Origin: Rhizobium altiplani
GTDB lineage: Bacteria; Pseudomonadota; Alphaproteobacteria; Rhizobiales; Rhizobiaceae
Reading direction: 5' to 3'
NCBI RefSeq assembly: GCF_001542405.1
Contig: NZ_LNCD01000123.1
Span: 312,501-376,500, forward strand
DNA length: 64,000 bases
Shown: piece after piece, positions 1 to 7,999 of the stretch
Numbering within the stretch: the stretch's first letter is position 1
Layout of the letters: each line of letters starts with the position of its first letter
Translations under genes and position numbers: made by a program
Notes under the pieces: generated by a model
What the model was told of the DNA's origin: nothing
The model's database searches: none
What the model saw: only the letters and a program-made list of their open reading frames with translations

Positions 1-389
1 GTGCCCCACATCGGCTTGCCCCAGAGGGACCCAGTCACCAGGGCAATCAGCGTGAAGGCGGCGCCGAGCGGGGCTGCGGCCTTCGCCGACACATCCGCCA
101 GCGGATGGCGCCAGACCAGCGTGCCGACGGCCGAGAGGCTCATGATCGTGTAGCCCATCATCGCCAGCCACGCGGCCGGCACGTGGACATACATGATGCG
201 AACCGTTTCACCCTGCTGGTAGTCGCCTTCTGTCGTGAAGCTGAGATACAGCCCCACGATAAAACAGAGGGCCGTGAAACCGGCCATCCACGGGAGGATG
301 CGTGCGGCCAGCGCCAGAAACCGTGTCGGATTGGCGAGATCGCTGAATTTCGTGATGGCAAGGCTCGTTTCGCTCATGCCGTTTTCCAT
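1..389 (-). CDS. ccmC: Heme exporter protein CcmC, partial (C-terminus beyond left edge)
   Basis: Membrane protein of the System I cytochrome c maturation pathway; in this family CcmC handles heme on the periplasmic face and passes it to CcmE. Only about 129 N-terminal residues are visible because the gene runs off the window. They contain a hydrophobic segment near residues 25-50, a second near 65-85 and a third near 105-120, and end at WGKPMWGT, just where the family's tryptophan-rich WWD heme motif begins. Start taken as ATG at 389 (MENGMSETS); an in-frame ATG at 377 is an alternative. It lies 36 bp downstream of ccmB on the same strand, so ccmA-ccmB-ccmC is probably one transcript. Confidence 0.88.
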   Translation of the reverse strand, partial: MENGMSETSLAITKFSDLANPTRFLALAARILPWMAGFTALCFIVGLYLSFTTEGDYQQGETVRIMYVHVPAAWLAMMGYTIMSLSAVGTLVWRHPLADVSAKAAAPLGAAFTLIALVTGSLWGKPMWG

Positions 390-425
390 ACCGCGATATG
401 CCTGACGCCGCAATCGAGTGCCCGA

Positions 426-1091
426 TCAATCCGACGTGTGACGCAGCGCAAGCGCGGCAGCCACCGGTCCGATCACCGCGAAGAAGAGGGTCAGCGCCAT
501 CAGGATGAGGAAGGGCGGCAGAAAGGGCGATGGCCCCTCGACCGCCGCGTAAGTGGCACTGACGCCGAAGATCAGCACGGGGATCGTCAGCGGCAGCACC
601 AGAATCGACACCAGCAGACCGCCACGCGGCAAGGCGACGGCAACGGCAGCGCCGACGGCACCGATGAAGGTAATCGCGGGAGAACCGACGAGCAGCGTCA
701 GCATGGTCGCGCCGATGGCGGTCTCGCTCATATTCATGAAGAGGCCAAGCAACGGCGAGGCGATAACCAGCGGCAGGCTGGTGGCGACCCAGTGCGCCAG
801 GCATTTGACGAGCACCGTCAGCACCAGCGGCGTTTCCTGCATCAGCATCAGATCGAGTGAGCCATCATCGCGCTCGGCTTGAAACAGGCGGTCAAGACCG
901 AGCAGCGCCGCAAGCAGCGCACCGATCCAGACGATTGCCGGGCCGATGCGGGACAACAGTGCGAGATCGGGCCCGACACCGAAGGGGATGACCGCGACAA
1001 TGGTCAAGAAAAAGAGAACGCCGATCAGCGCGCCGCCGCCGGCGCGTATCGAAAGCTTGAGGTCTCGCAGAAGCAGGGCAGTCATTCCCAC
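426..1091 (-). CDS. ccmB: Heme exporter membrane subunit CcmB
   Basis: Integral membrane subunit of the CcmAB ABC-type complex, which drives heme release from CcmC/CcmE during cytochrome c maturation. The 221 residues match the usual CcmB length of about 220. The protein begins MGMTALLLRDLKLSIRAGG, the cytoplasmic N-terminus typical of the family, and shows about six hydrophobic segments, with a conserved-looking loop LFQAERDDGSLDLMLMQ near residues 68-85. Its start overlaps the end of ccmA by 10 bp, which implies translational coupling. Identification rests on sequence character plus the ccmA and ccmC neighbours. Confidence 0.93.
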   Translation of the reverse strand: MGMTALLLRDLKLSIRAGGGALIGVLFFLTIVAVIPFGVGPDLALLSRIGPAIVWIGALLAALLGLDRLFQAERDDGSLDLMLMQETPLVLTVLVKCLAHWVATSLPLVIASPLLGLFMNMSETAIGATMLTLLVGSPAITFIGAVGAAVAVALPRGGLLVSILVLPLTIPVLIFGVSATYAAVEGPSPFLPPFLILMALTLFFAVIGPVAAALALRHTSD

Positions 1092-1729
1092 ACTCCCGGT
1101 CCGGCGTGGGCAAATCCCGCCATCCGCAGTTCCTGCGCGCCTTCCAGTCCTAGCGGCTGGTGGGTTGCCGCGAGCACGATGCCGCCGTTGCAGCGATGCG
1201 CTTCAACAAGCTCGGCAAACAGACGGTCGCCGCTTTTATCCAGCGCGGCAGTCGGCTCATCAAGGATCCAGACCGGCCGGTGGGCGATAAGCAGCTTGGC
1301 GAAGGCGAAGCGGCGCTGCTGACCGGCGGAGAGGTAGCCGAACGGGAGGTGCGTGATGCCCTCGAGACCGACCGCCTCGGCTGCCTCGTCGATCGAGACG
1401 GTGGAAGCGCCATGGCTATCGCCAAGAAAGCACCGCCAGAAATCGAGGTTTTCGGCGACCGTCAACTCGCTCTTCATAGCATTGCGGTGACCGAGATAAT
1501 GGCTGATTTCCCCGACGCGCCCGTGTGTGTTGCCGAGCGAATCGGTGAAGCTGACCGAGCCCTTTTCCTGATGCAGCAAACCGGCGACGACGCGCAGCAA
1601 AGTTGACTTTCCCGATCCATTTTTTCCTGTCAAAACCAGTGCTTCGCCCGATTCCAGGCGAAAGGACAGGCCTTCAAAAATCAGGTCTTCGCCCCGGCGC
1701 GCAGCCAGATTGGCAGCCTCAAGATGCAT
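1082..1729 (-). CDS. ccmA: Heme exporter ATP-binding protein CcmA
   Basis: ATPase of the CcmAB complex in cytochrome c maturation. It has Walker A GKNGSGKS near residue 35, the ABC signature LSAGQQRR, and Walker B VWILDEPT followed by an H-loop ATHQ. The frame is open upstream to an ATG at 1810, but I place the start at ATG 1729 (MHLEAANLAARRGEDLIFEG), which gives 215 residues, the normal length for CcmA; ATG 1759 is a second alternative. First gene of the ccmABC set, divergent from acnA across about 260 bp that must hold both promoters; I could not place convincing -35/-10 boxes there. Confidence 0.93.
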   Translation of the reverse strand: MHLEAANLAARRGEDLIFEGLSFRLESGEALVLTGKNGSGKSTLLRVVAGLLHQEKGSVSFTDSLGNTHGRVGEISHYLGHRNAMKSELTVAENLDFWRCFLGDSHGASTVSIDEAAEAVGLEGITHLPFGYLSAGQQRRFAFAKLLIAHRPVWILDEPTAALDKSGDRLFAELVEAHRCNGGIVLAATHQPLGLEGAQELRMAGFAHAGPGVWE

Positions 1730-1987
1730 GACTTTTCCGTGGTTTAATTTTTCAGTCATCGCAATGCAAAAAAATCCGAAATGGGTCACGCACTCTCTGG
1801 CACCTTTCATAGAAATTATCTATAAGACCCGCAACCACGCCAGCGGTCGGCGTGAATTTCATCCTTGCGCCGAACATGGGCTTCGCTCCACGTGCGGACA
1901 GCGGAAATGGCCGTACCCGCATCCTGATGTGCATTACGTGCATAGGCGTCCGCACGATTGTGTTCGCTATCAGAAACGGGGTCTCTC

Positions 1988-4678
1988 GTGTCTAAATCTC
2001 TTGACAGCTTTAATTGTCGTTCCACGCTTTCCGTGAACGGTAAGGACTACGTCTACTACAGCCTGCCCAAGGCTGAGGCGAATGGCCTTCCGGGCGTTTC
2101 GAAGCTTCCCTATTCGATGAAGGTTCTGCTCGAGAACCTGCTTCGCTTCGAAGACGGTCAGTCGGTGACGAAGGACCACATCCTTGCTGTTGCCGAATGG
2201 CTGAACAACAAGGGCGCTGTCGAAAACGAAATCGCCTATCGCCCGGCGCGCGTGCTGATGCAGGACTTCACGGGCGTTCCTGCCGTCGTCGACCTCGCCG
2301 CGATGCGCGACGCGATGGTGTCGCTCGGTGGCGACCCAGAGAAGATCAACCCGCTGGTTCCCGTCGACCTCGTCATCGACCACTCGGTTATCGTCGACGA
2401 ATTCGGTACGCCGCAGGCATTTGCCAAGAACGTCGAGCTGGAATACCAGCGCAACGGCGAGCGCTACCGCTTCCTGAAGTGGGGCCAGCAGGCATTCAAG
2501 AACTTCCGCGTCGTTCCTCCGGGCACCGGCATCTGTCACCAGGTCAACCTCGAATATCTCGGCCAGACCGTTTGGACGAAGGAAGAGGACGGCGAGACGA
2601 TCGCTTATCCGGATACCTGCGTCGGCACCGACTCGCACACGACGATGATCAACGGCCTTGGCGTTCTCGGCTGGGGCGTCGGCGGTATCGAAGCGGAAGC
2701 GGCCATGCTCGGTCAGCCGGTCTCGATGCTCCTGCCTGAAGTCATCGGCTTCAAACTCACCGGCAAGCTCAAGGAAGGCGTCACCGCGACCGATCTCGTG
2801 CTGATGGTCGTGCAGATGCTGCGCAAGAAGGGCGTTGTCTCGAAGTTTGTTGAATTCTTCGGCCCTGGCATGGACAACATACCGCTCGCCGACCGCGCGA
2901 CCATCGGCAACATGGGTCCGGAATACGGCGCGACCTGCGGCTTCTTCCCGGTTGACGGCGAAACCATCAACTACCTCAACATGTCCGGCCGCAGTAAGGA
3001 CCGTATCGCTCTCGTCGAAGCCTACTCAAAGGCACAGGGCATGTGGCGCGAAGGCGATGGTTCGGACCTCGTCTTCACAGATACGCTGGAACTCGACCTC
3101 GGCGACGTTGTGCCTGCCATGGCCGGCCCGAAGCGTCCTGAAGGCCGTATCCCGCTCGAAAACATCGCTTCCGGTTTCGCCGGCTCGATGGACACCGATT
3201 ACAAGAAGCCCGGCCAACTCTCGAACCGGTATGCGGTCGAAGGCACCGACTTCGATCTCGGCCATGGCGACGTGGCGATTGCCGCCATCACCTCCTGCAC
3301 CAACACCTCCAACCCGTCGGTTCTGATCGCTGCCGGTCTTCTTGCCCGCAACGCCGTTGCCAAGGGCCTGAAGTCCAAGCCGTGGGTCAAGACCTCGCTG
3401 GCACCGGGATCGCAGGTCGTTGGTGAGTATCTGGCGAAGTCCGGCCTGCAGGCCGACCTCGACAAGCTCGGCTTCAACCTCGTCGGCTTCGGTTGCACGA
3501 CCTGCATCGGCAACTCCGGTCCGCTGCCGGCGCCGATCTCGAAGACGATCAACGACAAAGGCCTGATCGTTTCAGGCGTGCTCTCGGGCAACCGCAACTT
3601 CGAAGGCCGTATTTCTCCGGATGTTCAGGCGAACTACCTGGCTTCGCCTCCGCTCGTCGTTGCCTACGCGCTGGCCGGCACGGTCCAGAAGGATCTGACC
3701 AAGGAGCCGATCGGTGAAGACCAGAACGGCAACCCTGTTTATCTCAAGGACATTTGGCCGACCTCGCACGAAGTGCAGGACTTCATCCAGAAGTACGTCA
3801 CCCGCGAACTTTACGAAACGAAGTACGCCGACGTCTTCAAGGGTGATGAAAACTGGCAGGCCGTCAACGTTCCGGCCGGACAGACCTATGCCTGGGATGA
3901 CAAGTCGACCTACGTGCAGAACCCGCCCTACTTTGTGGGCATGGGCAAGACCGGCACCGGCATCTCCGATATCAAGGGTGCGCGCGTTCTCGGCCTTTTC
4001 GGCGACAAGATCACCACCGACCACATTTCGCCTGCCGGTTCGATCAAGGCTGCGTCTCCGGCCGGTGCTTACCTGCTTGAGAACCACGTCGGTGTTGCCG
4101 ACTTCAACCAGTACGGCACGCGTCGCGGCAACCATGAAGTCATGATGCGTGGCACGTTCGCCAATATCCGTATCCGCAACCACATGCTCGGCCCGAACGG
4201 CAAGGAAGGTGGCTACACCATCCACTATCCGTCGAAGGAAGAGGAATCGATCTATGACGCGGCTATGCAGTATAAGGCCGAGGGCGTTCCGCTCGTCATC
4301 TTTGCTGGCGTCGAGTACGGCAACGGCTCGTCCCGCGACTGGGCCGCGAAGGGCACCAACCTGCTCGGCGTAAAGGCGGTCATTGCACAGTCCTTCGAGC
4401 GTATTCACCGATCGAACCTGGTCGGCATGGGCGTCATCCCCTTCGTCTTCGAAGAGGGCACGACGTGGCAGAGCCTCGGCCTGAAGGGTGACGAGATGGT
4501 CACCATCGAAGGTCTCGAGAACATCAAGCCGCGCGAAAAGAAGATTGCCAAGATCACCTACGGGGACGGCACCGTGAAGGAAGTTCCGCTGCTGTCGCGC
4601 GTCGATACGCTCGACGAAGTGGTCTACCTCAACAACGGTGGCATCCTGCAGACGGTTCTGCGCGATCTCGCTGCCTGA
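1988..4678 (+). CDS. acnA: Aconitate hydratase A
   Basis: Converts citrate to isocitrate in the TCA cycle with a [4Fe-4S] cluster. The three cluster cysteines are visible: Cys437 in TSCTNTSNPS and Cys503/Cys506 in GFGCTTCIGNSG, matching the AcnA/IRP1 pattern. The C-terminal swivel domain with the substrate-binding stretch GVEYGNGSSRDWAAKGT is present. I chose the GTG at 1988 (VSKSLDSFNCRSTLSVNG), which gives 896 residues, the family length; the frame extends to an ATG at 1958 but the extra residues are not family-like. A purine-rich stretch (GAAACGGGG) lies upstream of the GTG. Followed by a strong terminator, so it is transcribed alone. Confidence 0.97.
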   Translation: MSKSLDSFNCRSTLSVNGKDYVYYSLPKAEANGLPGVSKLPYSMKVLLENLLRFEDGQSVTKDHILAVAEWLNNKGAVENEIAYRPARVLMQDFTGVPAVVDLAAMRDAMVSLGGDPEKINPLVPVDLVIDHSVIVDEFGTPQAFAKNVELEYQRNGERYRFLKWGQQAFKNFRVVPPGTGICHQVNLEYLGQTVWTKEEDGETIAYPDTCVGTDSHTTMINGLGVLGWGVGGIEAEAAMLGQPVSMLLPEVIGFKLTGKLKEGVTATDLVLMVVQMLRKKGVVSKFVEFFGPGMDNIPLADRATIGNMGPEYGATCGFFPVDGETINYLNMSGRSKDRIALVEAYSKAQGMWREGDGSDLVFTDTLELDLGDVVPAMAGPKRPEGRIPLENIASGFAGSMDTDYKKPGQLSNRYAVEGTDFDLGHGDVAIAAITSCTNTSNPSVLIAAGLLARNAVAKGLKSKPWVKTSLAPGSQVVGEYLAKSGLQADLDKLGFNLVGFGCTTCIGNSGPLPAPISKTINDKGLIVSGVLSGNRNFEGRISPDVQANYLASPPLVVAYALAGTVQKDLTKEPIGEDQNGNPVYLKDIWPTSHEVQDFIQKYVTRELYETKYADVFKGDENWQAVNVPAGQTYAWDDKSTYVQNPPYFVGMGKTGTGISDIKGARVLGLFGDKITTDHISPAGSIKAASPAGAYLLENHVGVADFNQYGTRRGNHEVMMRGTFANIRIRNHMLGPNGKEGGYTIHYPSKEEESIYDAAMQYKAEGVPLVIFAGVEYGNGSSRDWAAKGTNLLGVKAVIAQSFERIHRSNLVGMGVIPFVFEEGTTWQSLGLKGDEMVTIEGLENIKPREKKIAKITYGDGTVKEVPLLSRVDTLDEVVYLNNGGILQTVLRDLAA

Positions 4679-4702
4679 TTGTTAACAGACTTGCATGACA
4701 AT

Positions 4703-4735
4703 GACCGCCGGAAAGAGATTTCCGGCGGTCTTTTT
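4703..4735 (+). terminator. Rho-independent terminator after acnA
   Basis: A perfect 10-bp stem (4703-4712 with 4721-4730, GACCGCCGGA/TCCGGCGGTC) with an 8-nt loop is followed by a five-T run. It lies 24 bp after the acnA stop codon. Confidence 0.92.
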
Positions 4736-4913
4736 GTTTGAGCACGAGGTATTAGATGCCCAGTCACGCTGATGTGTTTCAGCTTGGCTTCTCCGAAGCT
4801 TGGTCTCACCCCTTCGTGACTTTCCGTTTAGATCGAGAACCATTATCTCTACGTTCAGACATCGGAACCTGCGGCGAAGGGTGGCGGTGGTTGCTGAAGA
4901 AAAGGTGCAGTGA

Positions 4914-5651
4914 ATGTCCCCGCGGTTTCTGATTTCTCTGGTTGCAGGTGTGGCGCTTGCCGGCCCACTGTTTGCCCAGGACGCGCCAAAAGGCGTGGTC
5001 GAACTCTTCACCTCGCAGGGATGTTCTTCTTGTCCTCCAGCCGATGCGGCTTTCCGCAAGATTGTCGAGGCTGGCGGCGTTATCGCCCTCGCTTATCACG
5101 TCGACTACTGGAACTACATGGGCTGGGCCGATACGCTGAGTTCGAAGGAAAACACCGAGCGCCAGTATGGCTACGCGCAGACCATGGGCCGCGCCAATGT
5201 CTATACGCCGCAGGTTATCGTCAATGGTCGTGACCATGTGGCAGGGGCCGATCTGGGCGCGATCAATAAGAAGATCGATAGCTATGCAGCCGAAGGCAAG
5301 GGATTGTCGGTGCCGGTCACCGCACAGATGCGCGACGACCAACTCGAGATCAAGATTGGCGCGGGCCAGGGCAAAGCCAATGTCGTCATGGTCTATTTCA
5401 ACCGGGAGAAGACCATCGAGGTCGAGAAGGGCGAAAACAGCGGTCAGAAGATTGCTTATCTGAACAGCGTTGCCGATGTCGAAACCGTCGGCATGTGGGA
5501 GGGCAAGGAAACGAGCTTGACGCTGCCGGCCAGCGTGATGCAGAAGCCGGATCTTGAGGGCTGCGCGATTCTACTTCAATCCTCCACCGCCGACGGCAAT
5601 CCATCGGCGATTCTCGGAGCGACGGTCGTCATGGCTGGGAAGAATATCTGA
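4914..5651 (+). CDS. DUF1223 family secreted thioredoxin-like protein
   Basis: The 245-residue protein begins with a signal peptide (MSPRFLISLVAGVALAGPLFAQ, cleavage probably after ...FAQ), so it should act in the periplasm. Immediately after comes VELFTSQGCSSCPPAD, the hallmark of DUF1223, where a CxxC pair sits in a thioredoxin-like first strand/helix. Residues about 60-110 (YHVDYWNYMGWADTLSS, YTPQVIVNGRDH) also fit a thioredoxin-like fold with a cis-Pro-type loop. The exact redox substrate of the family is not known to me. Single gene: acnA upstream is closed by a terminator, and a 365-bp non-coding stretch follows. Confidence 0.85.
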   Translation: MSPRFLISLVAGVALAGPLFAQDAPKGVVELFTSQGCSSCPPADAAFRKIVEAGGVIALAYHVDYWNYMGWADTLSSKENTERQYGYAQTMGRANVYTPQVIVNGRDHVAGADLGAINKKIDSYAAEGKGLSVPVTAQMRDDQLEIKIGAGQGKANVVMVYFNREKTIEVEKGENSGQKIAYLNSVADVETVGMWEGKETSLTLPASVMQKPDLEGCAILLQSSTADGNPSAILGATVVMAGKNI

Positions 5652-6016
5652 CCGTTTCATCTGCCTTGCGGATGGAAAACGGGGCGGCCCGGCTGATCGT
5701 ATTCGGGGCTGGGGTTAAGGTCGATACGGTCAGCCGGGCCCTTTGGCGCGCTGGCGCCAAACTCGCACAAAACCTTTTCAGCAGACCGAATCCGGCAAAA
5801 AGATCATGCGCAAATCAGGTGCGACGCGGGTCCGAACGGCCCCGCGGCGCAGTCGTGAGGGAATTTCTCCTCCAAATGAGGCGCTGTTTTGACTGAATTG
5901 CGGCGCTCGGGAGATTGCACAGACTATGATTAATGTGACTGATCGCCCGCTTGCAATTTGTAAACGCTAAGGCAAACTGTCATGTACCCGTCACAAGCGG
6001 AGGCACAGGGAGACTG
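5652..6016. other. 365-bp intergenic stretch with two strong hairpins
   Basis: No convincing gene; a 76-codon open frame at 5666-5896 has no family-like sequence. Two hairpins stand out. One pairs 5686-5696 with 5730-5740 (perfect 11 bp, GGCCCGGCTGA/TCAGCCGGGCC), extended through a T-G pair by a further 5 bp (5698-5702 with 5724-5728). The second pairs 5742-5749 with 5754-5761 (TTTGGCGC/GCGCCAAA, 4-nt loop). No T-run follows either. The right part should hold the promoter of the DUF2794 gene. Confidence 0.6.
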
Positions 6017-6418
6017 ATGACAGATCAGCCGGATTTGCGGCGCGGCGAGAGCCGGTCAGCCGACAACAGTTCCTCAGTCGTCGTAGATCTCAAGGAATAC
6101 AAGCAGAGCAAGGATCCAGCGCCGGTCACATTCCACCGACGCGAGCTCGACGCGATTTTATGGATTTATGGCCGCATGGTCGGCGAGGGCGAGTGGCGGG
6201 ACTATGCGATCGATCATCTGAAGGATCGTGCCGTCTTCTCCGTTTTCAAGCGATCAGGTGAAATGCCACTCTTTCGCATCGAGAAGAATCCGAAGCTCAC
6301 TGCCAAGCAGGGTGCTTATTCCGTTATCAATACGCACGGCGTTATCCTGAAGCGTGGGCACGAACTCCCCCAGGTTCTGAAGGTCTTCAACAAGGCGTTG
6401 AAGCTGGTCGAGAAGTAG
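6017..6418 (+). CDS. DUF2794 domain-containing protein
   Basis: 133-residue soluble protein of an alphaproteobacterial family (DUF2794) with no established biochemical role known to me. After a polar N-terminus of about 35 residues comes the conserved block VTFHRRELDAILWIYGRMVGEG, then WRDYAIDHLKDRAVFSVFKR and a basic C-terminal helix. Start chosen at ATG 6017 (MTDQPDLRRGESRS) because a GGAGG stretch lies upstream and the sequence before it is not protein-like; the frame itself extends to 5951. No signal peptide or membrane segment. Ends 7 bp from the convergent acetyltransferase gene. Confidence 0.85.
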   Translation: MTDQPDLRRGESRSADNSSSVVVDLKEYKQSKDPAPVTFHRRELDAILWIYGRMVGEGEWRDYAIDHLKDRAVFSVFKRSGEMPLFRIEKNPKLTAKQGAYSVINTHGVILKRGHELPQVLKVFNKALKLVEK

Positions 6419-6425
6419 CTCGAGC

Positions 6426-6983
6426 TCAGGCCTTGAACAGCGTGCCTGGATAGGTCGAGGCATCGGGGTCGGTCGCCGCCCCATAACCCAGGGCACGCTG
6501 CATGATCATCGTGTCGAGCCAGCGACCGTGCTTGTAGCCTGTTGCCTTGAGTCGGCCGGTTTCTGCAAAGCCCAATGTCTGATGCAGGGCAATGGATGCC
6601 GGATGCGCGCCGCCGATCACGGCCACCATCTGGCGAAAGCCGAGATCGGTGCAGCGTTGGATCAGTTCGGCGAGCAGCAGCCTTCCAATTCCCTTGCCGC
6701 GCGCTTCCGGCCCCAGGTAGATCGAATCCTCGACCATCCAGCGATAGGCCGGCCGCGTGCGGAAGGCCGAGGCGTAGGCGTAACCAAGCAGCCCGCCATT
6801 CTCATCGATCGCGGCGATGTAGGGGTAGCTCTGGCCCGTGATTGCGGAAAATCGTGCCGCCATCTCGCTCTCGTCCGGTGGGACGATCTCGTAGCTTGCG
6901 ACACCGTTCAGTACGGATTCGCGATAGATGGCCGTGATGGCAGGGAGGTCGGATGAGGAAGCGTCGCGGAGGAAGATGGGCAT
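6426..6983 (-). CDS. GNAT family N-acetyltransferase, phosphinothricin acetyltransferase-like
   Basis: 185-residue acetyl-CoA-dependent acetyltransferase. The N-terminal RDASSSDLPAITAIYRESVLNG and the motif-A stretch GPEARGKGIGRLLLAELI (acetyl-CoA pyrophosphate binding) are classic for GNAT. The segment YAYASAFRTRPAYRWMVEDSIYL matches the Pat/Bar/YncA subgroup, which acetylates phosphinothricin, methionine sulfone and similar amino-acid analogues; the true substrate here is unknown. Start chosen at ATG 6983 (MPIFLRDASS); the frame continues to 7049 but would run into the next gene's terminator. Confidence 0.85.
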   Translation of the reverse strand: MPIFLRDASSSDLPAITAIYRESVLNGVASYEIVPPDESEMAARFSAITGQSYPYIAAIDENGGLLGYAYASAFRTRPAYRWMVEDSIYLGPEARGKGIGRLLLAELIQRCTDLGFRQMVAVIGGAHPASIALHQTLGFAETGRLKATGYKHGRWLDTMIMQRALGYGAATDPDASTYPGTLFKA

Positions 6984-7046
6984 TCGGTCGGCCGGCAGAT
7001 ATGACGATGGACTCTTCCAGAAATCATCCTCGGCATGATCGAGCAA

Positions 7047-7076
7047 CAAAAAAGGCGGCCGAAGCCGCCTTTTTCG
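7047..7076 (-). terminator. Terminator of the BI-1 family gene (UUCG-type loop)
   Basis: Read on the minus strand, the stem AGGCGGC/GCCGCCT (7064-7070 with 7053-7059) closes on a TTCG tetraloop and is followed by a T-run. A-tracts flank it on both sides, so it could work in either direction. It lies about 17 bp beyond the stop of the gene at 7093-7821. Confidence 0.88.
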
Positions 7077-7092
7077 ATAACGTTCCTGTTCC

Positions 7093-7821
7093 TTATTTGC
7101 GGTCGCCCATGAACTGCAGGAGGAACATGAAGAGGTTGATGAAGTCCAGATACAGGGTCAGTGCGCCCATGATTGCCTTGCGGCCGGCAACTTCCGCGCC
7201 GTCTGCTGCGTAGTACATTTCCTTGATGCGCTGCGTGTCGTAGGCGGTAAGGCCTGCGAAGATCAGCACGCCGATCACGGAGACCGCGAACTGCAGGGCA
7301 GACGATGCCAGGAAGATGTTCACGATCGACGCGATGATCAGGCCGAAGAGACCCATGATCAGGAACGAGCCCATCGCGGAGAGATCACGCTTGGTCGTGT
7401 AGCCGTAAAGCGACAGCGCACCAAAGGAGGCGGCCGTCACGAAGAACGTCTGCGTGATGCTCGACTGCGTGTAGACCAGGAAGATCGACGAAAGCGACAG
7501 GCCCACCAGCGCGGCGTAGACCCAGAAGGTCGTCTGCGCGGCGGCAACGCTCATCCGGTTAATCCTGAAGCTCAGGAAGAACACGGCAGCCAGCGGTGCA
7601 AGGATGATCACCCAACGGAGCGGCGACTGGAAAAGCAATACGCCAAACTGCGTCAGCTGGCCGTCCTGGACGGCGAAATTGAAGCCCAGATAGGCGGCTA
7701 CACCCGTGATCGCCAAACCCAGCGCCATCAGGTTGTAGACCTTGAGCATATAGCTGCGCAGGCCCTGGTCGATCATCTCGCCAGTCTGTACGCGGCCTTG
7801 GTAATTACGAAGGTCAGCCAT
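7093..7821 (-). CDS. Bax inhibitor-1 / YccA family membrane protein
   Basis: 242-residue polytopic inner-membrane protein of the BI-1/YccA (UPF0005, LifeGuard) family. It has seven hydrophobic segments after a soluble N-terminus (MADLRNYQGRVQTGEMIDQGLRSYMLKVYNL), including the family stretch FAGLTAYDTQRIKEMYY near residues 190-205, whose acidic residues are implicated in a pH/Ca2+ gate in bacterial homologues. E. coli relatives (YccA, YbhL) modulate FtsH proteolysis or membrane stress; the role here is inferred only from family. Transcribed alone, with a well-formed terminator behind it. Confidence 0.9.
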   Translation of the reverse strand: MADLRNYQGRVQTGEMIDQGLRSYMLKVYNLMALGLAITGVAAYLGFNFAVQDGQLTQFGVLLFQSPLRWVIILAPLAAVFFLSFRINRMSVAAAQTTFWVYAALVGLSLSSIFLVYTQSSITQTFFVTAASFGALSLYGYTTKRDLSAMGSFLIMGLFGLIIASIVNIFLASSALQFAVSVIGVLIFAGLTAYDTQRIKEMYYAADGAEVAGRKAIMGALTLYLDFINLFMFLLQFMGDRK

Positions 7822-7999
7822 AGTTTCCTCTTATAAGCTCCGGTGTGGACACGGTGGCGGGTCAACGACCCGGGCGCCGCTGCGGAGCCCAGCATGCCTG
7901 CACACAATATGAGCCTTTCGGCTTTCGCAAACAAGGCCCTTGCAACCCGCGATCGGGTTAAATCGCCGTAAGGTGAAGGAAATTTCTCCGTTTGATCAA

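Noticed and set aside
105-860. 251-codon plus-strand frame opposite ccmB and ccmC
   Set aside because: Low-complexity Arg/Gln/His/Asp translation typical of antisense frames in GC-rich genes; the minus-strand ccm genes explain the DNA.
5666-5896. 76-codon frame after the DUF1223 gene
   Set aside because: Overlaps the two hairpins, Arg-rich, no family-like sequence and no good start context.
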